Source of the DNA: Glandiceps talaboti
Lineage: Eukaryota > Hemichordata > Enteropneusta > Spengelidae
Reading direction: 5' to 3'
Length of the DNA stretch: 64,000 nucleotides
NCBI RefSeq assembly: GCF_964340395.1
Contig: NC_135550.1
Coordinates: forward strand, 23,292,176 to 23,356,175
Shown here: positions 55,565 to 64,000 of the stretch, piece by piece
Numbering within the stretch: position 1 is the stretch's first letter
Layout: every line of letters begins with the position of its first letter
Notes under the pieces: generated by a model
Told to the model about the DNA's origin: nothing
The model's database searches: none
What the model saw: the letters and a program-made list of their open reading frames with translations, nothing else
Program-made: the position numbers and the translations under genes

Positions 55565-55913
55565 ATGGCAGCGAGTGGAGTAAAAAGTGAAACAGGTGGT
55601 ACAAGTGCAACTGCTAACGATTCAAGCTGGACACCTGTCAAAAACCCTGAAGATTACTTTACCAAAGCTGAAGACTTTAAAATGAAAGGAAATCAGTGTT
55701 ATAAGAACAAAGAATACAAATCTGCAATAGGGAAATATCACAGAGGACTATTGTACTTAAAGGGAATCGAAAGTAATAAAGACTTACAGTTGCTGCAACA
55801 AAACATGGGATTCTTAGAACAGTCACAGACAGGAAGGCAACAATCAGAAATGTCAGAAGAATTGAAAAAACGTGTGAAAAGTGTGGAAGCAGACTTATAC
55901 AATAATCTTGCAG
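55565..55913 (+). CDS. TTC9: TTC9 coding exon 1
   Basis: 349 nt, ends phase 1 at donor GTAGGA inside LYNNLAA. The frame stays open into the intron to 56,170 by chance. Confidence 0.93.
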
Positions 55914-57694
55914 GTAGGAAATCGTTTCATTTGTGTACACTTGTATGGTTTGAAATCATTTCACTCGGGAGTGGATTCAATGGGTCTGAGTTTGATGATC
56001 CACTGGCAGTATACCACAAAGCAAACACACTATATGAGATCAACCAGCATTTGAAAAAATACGCAGGCAAAAATCAAAGCATTTTGATCCTTGTAGATAG
56101 GCAGGCAGGCAGTGGATTGCCAGTGTCAAAAAATGTTTCTGAACCTGTAGCACCTCAGTGGTTTCTGTGAGCAGCCACTTGAGAACTGCTTTAGCAGGTA
56201 GCCAGCAAAAGTCTTTGTAGTGTGCGAGCAGCTTTATAGAGCCCATTTATAATTCCAGGCACTTTTATATTCACTGTTCCCCTAGGCAAGCCAATGTTTT
56301 CTTGTGTTTTTAACAGGCATTCCTGTATGTTAAATTTACGTGAAAGTGAAAGATATCCCAGTCAGTGCTTGTTCCAGGAAATTGTCAATGAATGATAGGC
56401 TACTTTGTATGATTATAACAAAATTATGTATGCATGTTTAATCACTAAGTGGGGAGGACCTCATTGGTGTTCATATTAGGAGCAAAAATGTTGTTTTCAC
56501 TCATGGTACATGATTCAAATTTGATCAAAAATGTTCATCAGCTTGGTAGATCAAATTGATTACAAAGGTTGTAACACACAAGAAGTTTAACATTTTAGCA
56601 TTGAACTTTTGATCTGTTTTGACCCTCATCATATTGATGAATTTCATAGGTACACCTGACCACTAGATACAAATTGTATTAATTATTTTATTAATTTTAT
56701 TAGGGTCTGATATTAACCCCTTAGCTTGATGAAAAATATCTGATTAATTCTTATTTTCTAATCTTCATTATACCTTCATATACAGCATGTCTTCTTCAGG
56801 TGCCTGATCCAAATTATGAGAAGATATTACATTATTGTAACTGTGTATTATCACAGAAACCAGACAACGTTAAGGCTCTATATCGACGAGGTATAGTCCT
56901 CTATCACATCAATGCTTATGAAGATTCCAAGGAGAGTCTACTGAAAGCTAAAAGTCACTGTAAAGGAAATATAGGCAAGTTATTAAAGCTAATCTTCTTC
57001 CTCCCGTGTTGTAACGATGTTCTTATGGTACTCAGAGAAAGAGGATTAATGGTGTTGTCTTGTCATTCAGTGATTGTGAAGCTACAAAACAGGTCACAGA
57101 GTTGTTTGACAAAAAAAAGTCCTGATATTTTATGTTCTGAAATCATCAACTGAAACCATTGTGTTCGATTATGTACTACTTTTTGTACTTTCATTTCAAA
57201 TGACTTTCTGTATTCCCAAGTACCCAAAGTTTTTTTGACTAAGGCTCCCAACAAATGATGGTACAAAATACAGAAAATCTGTGCAAGTTGTACCAGATTT
57301 CCCATTTTTTGTTCCAACGCTAGAAAAAACACTTACATTACAGATTTGCATACAGCATGAGTGTATGAAAGTTGAATTTGTTGTCTTAAACTTCAGAAAT
57401 AGACTACATACTGTTAGGATACTAACAGTTGCCAGTATTGTAATAGTATTACAGTATTACACATAGATATATTGGTTAGTATGGTGTCATTGAAAACAAG
57501 TACATGTATGTATTCTCAGTATTCATATTCATACTCACATTAATTTTATATTACATTTTTTTGTCATTTTAGATCCAAATATCAAGAAGTATTTACAACT
57601 ATGTGACTCAGCAATCACTAAAAGGCAGCAAGCTGAAAAGGCCAGATACCAAGGAATGTTTGAAAAGTTTGCTGAAGAGAAACAGGACAGTTAA
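55565..57694 (+). CDS. TTC9: TTC9, tetratricopeptide repeat protein 9
   Basis: Three coding exons (55565-55913, 56786-56974, 57573-57694) give 219 residues, close to human TTC9 (222). ATG at 55565 chosen because it begins MAASGVKSETGG and no in-frame ATG precedes it. TPR 1 at about residues 35-68 (FKMKGNQCYKNKEYKSAIGK), TPR 2 around YNNLAACLLQ...YCNCVLSQKP, TPR 3 VKALYRRGIVLYHINAYEDS. FKBP-like TPR co-chaperone fold; the cellular role is poorly known, with vertebrate TTC9A linked to oestrogen signalling and actin. The second intron uses a GC donor (ATAG/GCAAGT). AATAAA at 57809-57814 fits the 3' end. Confidence 0.93.
56786..56974 (+). CDS. TTC9: TTC9 coding exon 2
   Basis: 189 nt, phase 1 both ends (ACLLQVPDPNYEKILHYCNC). 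Followed by a GC donor, the only phase that joins exon 3 to give GNIDPNIKKYLQLC. Confidence 0.92.
57573..57694 (+). CDS. TTC9: TTC9 coding exon 3
   Basis: 122 nt, DPNIKKYLQLCDSAITKRQQ to TAA; basic/acidic helical C terminus ending KQDS. Confidence 0.92.
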
Positions 57695-57808
57695 ATTGAC
57701 AAGATGAATTCTATGTACTAGTTATCCTTTCTAAACATGGGAAAGAAATTTGTCATTTCAATCTTTTGTTTTTGTAATTCCATATTTTCAATTTTTGAAT
57801 GATTTCAT

Positions 57809-57814
57809 AATAAA
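57809..57814 (+). terminator. TTC9: polyadenylation signal AATAAA for TTC9
   Basis: 115 bp after the stop codon, on the coding strand, in an AT-rich 3' UTR. Confidence 0.75.
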
Positions 57815-57829
57815 AGCTGATACCTATAT

Positions 57830-59039
57830 TGAGTTAGTGTGACATTCAGACTTTTCAGTCCCTCTTGACTAAAGTGGTGATGATGTGGTATGTGCTACCC
57901 TTCTGCACAGAAAATATTAGAAATAGTTAGATGACAAAGCTAATAAGTGAAGAAAACACTTTGTCCCTAAAATACAATGAAATAGCTACAAGGTATACAC
58001 TTGACAAAAATGCAGTTCCTCAGTGAGCAAATAGTTTGAGAGTTTGTGGTCAGATTCAGGGGTTAGAAATTGGAGGTTTAAAGGGGTGTGTAATCACTAG
58101 CTGTTACATTCCATCACAACAAATAATAAAATGGTTTGTTATTTCAACACTTCAATCGTTTTGTTTTTCTTGCATGCATTCTATCTCCCTTCTTGCTGAG
58201 AGCAGAAAGTAAGACATTGTGTACTAGTTGTTTCCATAGTCTGCTTCATCATTTATCTATAGTTAAGAAATAGATCTAAATGACTAGCAGAAACAGTTAG
58301 ACATTTGGGCAGTCTTTTATTGATTGTTTTGTGATGATTGTATTGGAACATAGAGGATTTTCAGTTCCCTGGGATGGCCATCTCACAAGTAACACACCTG
58401 GTAACTTGAGTGACCTTGTATCATATATATGAGGTAGTGTGACTTTTCAGTACTCATCCACTCAGTGCCCAGATTCCCAGTTGGCATCAGAACCAGAATC
58501 GGCTAATGTCCTTGGAAGCAGTATATATGTTATCTGACACTGTCAATGCATTGAACTGTTCAAATACTTCCTGTCTAAAAAGTTAGTGATGTAAGGTGTG
58601 AAACTTGTTTGTTGCTTATCTCTATCTTGTTCAAGCTTGTAGTATTCCAATGAACTGTAATTGACTGTTATGTGTTGATTTCATTTTGCAAGACAGCAAG
58701 TTATGTGGAGATTGTGTAAAACCACTATACACACCTTACATGTAAATGAATGAAGGGTTAGCTTATCTTTGGAACACTAAACGATTTTTGAAACACGTGC
58801 AAAGGGGAAAAAACTAAATTTACCAATATGAAATCAAAGTAAATTTGTGTCAAAAGTAGCTATGAATATCGCTCAGGGGACCAGTGTCAGTCTACTTATG
58901 TAGCTCTGTTTCCAATGAATCTACATTAATTAAAAAAACAAACAATAGTTGTTTGTCTATTTAGAGTGGCAGGTTTCAAATATATTTTGTCAATTATATC
59001 GATGAAAAAGAAGTCGAATGATGACAGATAGGCTAAATG

Positions 59040-59040
<1 letters not shown>
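57830..59040. other. intergenic, no gene seen
   Basis: 1.2 kb between TTC9 and the next promoter; AT-rich with no open frame or repeat worth naming. Confidence 0.6.

Positions 59041-59100
<60 letters not shown>
59041..59100. repeat. C10 run plus CT microsatellite
   Basis: Ten Cs then 25 CT units, about 170 bp before the next start codon; a polypurine/polypyrimidine tract in a promoter position. Confidence 0.95.
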
Positions 59101-59103
<3 letters not shown>

Positions 59104-59272
59104 TCCAGTGTAGATCCCCATGTAAGAATGGTATGTTCCATAGTTTTGACCTCATTGATCAGCGACCTTTTCGAATCAGCCAATCAGTGATCACGCTAGA
59201 CGTCTCACAACTTCATGAACTTCGACGGTAGTCAGCGCGCGGGATTGAAAACATCTCAATTTTTAGACAACC

Positions 59273-59386
59273 ATGAGGATATTCGTACGAAATCGAAGTA
59301 GATATAATCCGAGTACTACTGCAAAACCTTGGGTAACAGTAGATGTGGATGATTGTGCTGGTACTCATATAAATCACATCAAAGAG
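59273..59386 (+). CDS. Ubl/B-box gene exon 1
   Basis: 38 codons, phase 0 out, donor GTAAGT. Gives the first strands of the ubiquitin-like fold. Confidence 0.75.
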
Positions 59387-62300
59387 GTAAGTCAACTGTC
59401 GCATATCTTCCTCCCACCATCGGCTTGTAATGCCATGGAAATCAGATGGAATGCTCAGTGTGATGTGGGAGGTAAAAACAACATACTGATACATACACAC
59501 TGATAAATCGACTCGTCGAGTGGGTACGCCATCCGGTCTGTGGTACGTGGTGTCAACTCCGTCTGCAAACAGGACTAGACTAGCTACTAACTTATGTAAC
59601 TAGTCTGCTGTCAGTGATGATCTGCGAAAGTTTAGAAGGCTTGTGCTTGGAGATCGCGTCGCTTTCTCGCCTGTGTAAATATGAGATTATATGGTGTCCC
59701 CATGGAAGTGTGATTCTTCCATGGTGCCCCGTAACTTCGGCGTAAGTGACAAGGCACAACACAAATTTTCAGCACAAAAACTTCACATCTAAATTTAAAT
59801 TTCGACGGCAAAACATTTTTTCACATGCACAATTTAATTTGAAACGACACTTGTAACAAAACTGTGAACGTGCAAATCTCAGTTTGGAAAAATATTTTAA
59901 TCATACAAAACCTAATTTGGAATCAACACAAATTAAATATATGGAAGCACAAAACTAATTTGTAAACAATGCATACTAGATCAATGGACGCACAAAACTC
60001 GGTTTGAAAACAACACAAACTAAATCTTTTGACAAGCAAACACTAATAAGTACCACGGCAAAACTTAGAAACTTGCGGCAAAAGTATTTTAATTATTATA
60101 CAGTAATAGTCCAGAGGCTATATCTGTAGCTTTGAATCTTGTTGAGAGAGATCTTGATATTTAAAAACTATAGATAGCCTCTAGAGTATAAATACAGAGA
60201 AAGGAAAGCATTCATATGCAAAATAAGATCTAAACATCTTCAAATATAATTGACCACGTGATATTAATGGATGAGGATTGGCATGTATTTGGATTTTTAA
60301 TTTAAAAAGCGATTTTACTATTTTACTAATTTAATAATAAATAATAATTTATTCATTTAACCGCGCAAATTCACAATACGTTTACTTTCTATGTGCCATA
60401 CAACAGTTTAAAAAAAGTAATAAAAGGATTCTAAAAACTGACAAAGTATATTAAAATAAAGGACTTACTGGTGTTCTTTAAAATAAAATAAAGACTCTCT
60501 GGAGACAAAATCTGATCACAAATCAAAATGCATAAACATTAATTGTAATATTCATTGAATAGTATTGTAAATCTACCATGACTATGGTTTTTCATGGTCA
60601 AGGGCAGATTATTCCACAAAGTGGCACCAGTGGTTGAAAGGAGTCTATATCCATAGGAATTTCTAACTCTTTTACTCTTTTACTTCATCCTACTTGAACA
60701 ATCAATGTGAAACAACATATGCCAAGTCCTTGTTTGTAATTCAATAAATTGTGAAATACTAATAAATGTGTAAAAAAAAAATTGTTATTGTACATACAGT
60801 TCCAAACTTTTTTACTCATTTTTTAGCTGTTTACAATGTATTGAGGTACAAACACAGACTTGGTCTCTTATTTTACATTCATTTTTAAGTAGAAAGCCAT
60901 GATAAAATTGTTTCATAAATTAAAAAACCAAAATAAATGTCCAATCCTCTCATCCATTTGGCCACTTTAATATTTACCTCAGTAGCTCACTTAAATAACA
61001 GTAGTAAATTGTTTGACAATTTGACCTTTAGAATGAAATTTTTCGACGAGAGAACACTTGTCAGTGAAGAATGCATATATATTCATGAACAAAGCAACCT
61101 TATTGCATCATATAATGCTGTACCTGATTATAAATTCTTAGTAATTTTGTTTCTTTTCTGCGAAGTAGAATATCCGACAGAATACGTTCTTCCAAGTTCC
61201 TGTTCCTACAACTTGAGACAAATAATGAATATTAAATTGCAAAGGTTAGGATTTTTAATCCCACATTCAGGCACTAGTGTGATCTTCTCAGCCATACAGA
61301 TTGGCCAAACTTTTTCTATAGCTCTGGCAGACTATAATTGTCTTCACATCTAAATTTGAAGTCTGATCCAAACTATGTCTTTTTCTAGTATCATGATGGT
61401 TTTGTTATACATGTAGTTACCACTGATACAAGTCATGAAATATGTGAATTTTCCATTCTTTTCTCTGATTTAGATGTGCAAACGACAAATGCCAGGTGCT
61501 AAGATTGACGAGTTATATTACAAAGGGCATAGACTTGCAGATGAAAACTCAGTGGGATTTTATCAAGGCAGATTTCGTCTAGAAGATAATGCTATTTTTG
61601 AGACAACTAGTAATCCCTTTTGGTGTGCATGTATGTTAGTGTGTATGAAGGATGCTGAACAGGAGGCAGCAGCTAAACCTAACTGTAGAGATACTCAGAA
61701 TTGGACCAAGAAAACTATCATCCACAGAGCTGCTGCTTTGGGTGTACTTTACAATAGCAATAAGTAAGTAAATGACTTGTGATATTGATACTAGTGGGGA
61801 ACAATTTAAGTTTTATTTGCAGTGATAGTAGTAGATATATCAATTGAAATTCGTTGTTTTACCTGGTTACCCTCCAGAGCTATGTTCAAGTTCAAGTTCA
61901 CCTTAGTTAAATCTTTGAGTTGAGTCTAGATAATCATGGTAATCTTGGAAGGGGTATTCTCATGGACATTGCACAGTTGATCAATCATTAGAACATTTTG
62001 TTGGGAACTATTATTGTCTCCCCAAAAAAACCTGGTACTATATTTTACTGAAATGCATTATAAGTAAGTAAATCTACTTTACTTTCAAAAGTAACTTTTA
62101 CTTCTCTTTAGTACATTAATTTAGTTGCTTATTAATATGTTCTACCTGTTTTCAGCAAAGAACAGAGACAGCCTCCACCGTTTGAAACTATTGATGAATT
62201 GGAAAACTTTCTAGCTAGCCATGGAAAGAAGGAGTTGTCTATAAGTCGTTTCACAAGATTAAAACTCGAGAAATTTCACCATGAACTCATTTATGAACAC

Positions 62301-63553
62301 ATCAACAGAATGGACCCAGTGGGTGCCTTTGTACATAGTCATGCTGTCAGGATGGGGCACAGATTAGGTAGGTTTGCATCTTTATCATAGCCATAAAAAC
62401 AGAATAAAACTCTTCACATAAAAGGGATTGTGAAAAGAAAAACAGGGAGATTCCTGTACAATTTGAGCTTAAAACGGCAGTCAAAAATAAATGAAACCTT
62501 TCTAAAATGCATTTGTGGGAAAATACAACCAATACCATACTTTTCATCTTGTTGATTTTGCAATTATTGATGTACCATTGTTCTTATTTTATCAGTTTGG
62601 TTTATTTCCACTCATAGTTCAGTAATAAACATGTTGTTCTGCTTCCCTGTCAGCTATCTCCAAAGACTCTGATCAAATCAATGTTTTCTATGAGTGAAAA
62701 AAGATATTGACCTAAATGAACCCCATTGACATTTCATAGTAACATGGACTTTTGTACAATTCATGTATAGAAACTGAAGATGATAGTGTTGAAAGATTTC
62801 TACAAGATGACAGAGAAGGAAGAGGAAGAGGGGCAATAGGCAACAGAGGCAGGGGAGGGGGTGCACGTGGAGGAAGGGGAGGTGGTGCTGCAGGGAGGGG
62901 AAGAGGAGGAAATGCTGCAAATGGAGAAGATAGGCAAAATACACCACGTGTAGGGGGTAAGTGTTATACTTTTTGCAAGCCTTCATTAGTTTATCCTTTT
63001 CATTGAAATTGTTTTACTTTATGTATGCCTGAGTCTTATATTTTATAAATCAATCATTGTGCATTGAAATACCGAATGTCTATAATCAGCTGATTATACC
63101 GCCACCTAGTGGCCAGCTGTAACTATGGAATTTGTCGTTCTGGTGTGGATTGTTGACCAAGACAGATTGAAAGCCCAATGCTATATAAACTGCTCTTGTT
63201 ATAACCTGTGCAAGTCAAAATGAAAATGTTGTGGTGAATCTAAAGGGAAAAAGGAGAAATCATTATAAATCATGGCAATGTTATATACAACACTGCAGGT
63301 ATAAACAAAAAATTAAACAGTATTTTTTCTAACCAGAGGGCAAATATTAGATGACTTCAAATTTGTTTGTTGTTATTGATTTTTGGTTTGCCAACAGGTG
63401 GAAGGAGAAATAGACAACAACAGGTATGTGCTGATTGTGAAACTGAAAGGGCTAGTGTATATTGTAAAGACTGTGAACATGGTTTAGCATTGTGTGAGGA
63501 ATGTTCACACAGAATACATCAGGGGGCATCCAGAAGACGACATAATATAACAG
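59273..63553 (+). CDS. ubiquitin-like / RGG / B-box protein, 5' part, unrecognised gene
   Basis: Five exons (59273-59386, 61474-61763, 62156-62367, 62771-62956, 63398-63553) join in phase for 319 residues and continue past the window. ATG at 59273 follows a CpG-rich region. Residues 1-84 resemble a ubiquitin-like beta-grasp (MRIFVRN, VTVDVDD, HINHIKEMC, IDELYYKGHRLADENS, LEDNAIFE). Residues 85-207 are an unfamiliar basic helical segment. Residues about 222-255 form an RGG/GRG tract, usual in RNA-binding proteins. Residues 278-316 have C6H2 spacing (CADC, CKDC, CEEC, H308, H316), like a B-box. Domains suggest a ubiquitin- and RNA-linked protein, perhaps a large multidomain E3 or helicase; I cannot name a family. 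Confidence 0.75.
59387..61473 (+). other. first intron of the Ubl/B-box gene
   Basis: 2.1 kb, AT-rich. Holds a copy of the repeat family also seen at 51,304-51,450 (here 60,808-60,985). The 138-codon open frame at 60,937-61,353 starts inside that repeat and shows no domain. Confidence 0.55.
61474..61763 (+). CDS. Ubl/B-box gene exon 2
   Basis: 290 nt, phase 0 to 2, acceptor GATTTAG, donor GTAAGT. Completes the ubiquitin-like region and starts the helical segment (WTKKTIIHRAAALGVLYNSN). Confidence 0.8.
62156..62367 (+). CDS. Ubl/B-box gene exon 3
   Basis: 212 nt, phase 2 to 1 (PPPFETIDELENFLASHGKK). Helical, charged, with conserved-looking GAFVHSHAVRMGHRL at the end. Confidence 0.8.
62771..62956 (+). 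CDS. Ubl/B-box gene exon 4, RGG tract
   Basis: 186 nt, phase 1 both ends. Acidic start (ETEDDSVERFLQDDRE), then about ten GRG/RGG units. Purine-rich DNA. Confidence 0.85.
63398..63553 (+). CDS. Ubl/B-box gene exon 5, zinc finger
   Basis: 156 nt, phase 1 both ends, carrying all eight zinc ligands of the B-box-like finger (C278 to H316). The gene continues beyond the window. Confidence 0.85.
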
Positions 63554-64000
63554 GTAAAAATTTAAGTTACTCTAAGGAGTCAAGATTGCCAAGAAAATAT
63601 TACAAATGTGTTTTTCTGGTACATATTGGTCAAAATGCAGTGAAAAATTCCTGTAATGTGTATGGTCACAGCATCCTCTAGTGGTATGGTAGTGGAAAGA
63701 TTGTGTTCTTAGGGTTGGCGAAAGTTACACTGCATTTAGAGGGGACACCAGTGAATTTACAAAAGTAAATCCAAAACTGAAATTGATTATTCCACTGACT
63801 GTAAACCATGAGCAATGCTCAGATATATCTTCATACACATCTATGATCTTAGTCATTTCAGTGATGATTTTAAAAGAAGTTATTTCAGAATATCACCAGT
63901 GAAGTTCCATATTTCCACATTTTTTTTATCTTGCTGTATTCCATACCTATACAAATCAATCCTCATATATTTGTGTGATTACTTCCATCAGACATTGCTG

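Noticed and set aside
55914-56170. Extension of TTC9 exon 1 as a 203-codon product
   Set aside because: The TPR sequence breaks at LYNNLAG and resumes exactly at the next exon; the extension is intron read-through.
60937-61353. 138-codon frame in the Ubl gene intron
   Set aside because: Begins inside a dispersed repeat, AT-rich codon use, no domain or splice context.

Overview
The window is animal nuclear DNA: AT-rich, with short GT-AG exons separated by introns of 0.1 to 11 kb, many microsatellites and abundant fossils of LTR, non-LTR, Penelope-like and DNA transposons. The gene content (a full-length spastizin, TTC9, and B-box/NHL proteins with a DZIP3-type HEPN domain) fits a marine invertebrate such as a hemichordate, amphioxus or mollusc. 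I cannot name the species from sequence alone.

Region 1 (1-41,503, + strand): the 3' part of ZFYVE26 (spastizin / FYVE-CENT). I traced 35 exons whose splice phases all agree and which join into 2,663 codons plus a stop. The 5' end lies outside the window. The FYVE zinc finger is split over 17,553-17,812 and 19,640-19,779 and keeps all eight cysteine ligands and the PI3P-binding signature. One 11.35-kb intron (21,646-32,998) hosts, on the opposite strand, a broken HEPN/B-box/filamin/NHL gene, a second partial copy of it, a 31-bp minisatellite and a young Ty3/gypsy element with 238-bp LTRs and a 5-bp target duplication that keeps only reverse transcriptase and RNase H.

Region 2 (41,504-54,700): a non-LTR element tail directly follows the ZFYVE26 stop, then Penelope-like GIY-YIG debris. 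An 8.6-kb segment (45,493-54,072) is bounded by two inverted arms made of a shared 42-bp repeat array. It contains CpG-rich inner flanks, a 1.65-kb element with terminal inverted repeats, a tRNA-derived SINE, ambiguous exon-like stretches, and on the minus strand a small spliced gene that would encode 56 residues, preceded by a short uORF rich in tyrosine and aspartate.

Region 3 (54,700-57,815, + strand): TTC9, three coding exons, 219 residues, with a GC-AG second intron. Human ZFYVE26 and TTC9 both lie in 14q24, so this may be retained ancestral linkage.

Region 4 (59,100-64,000, + strand): the 5' end of an unrecognised gene: ubiquitin-like N terminus, an unfamiliar helical segment, an RGG-rich stretch and a C6H2 B-box-like zinc finger. 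It runs beyond the window and is the most promising candidate for something undescribed here.

All exon boundaries come from reading splice signals and phase by eye; no database search or transcript data was available.
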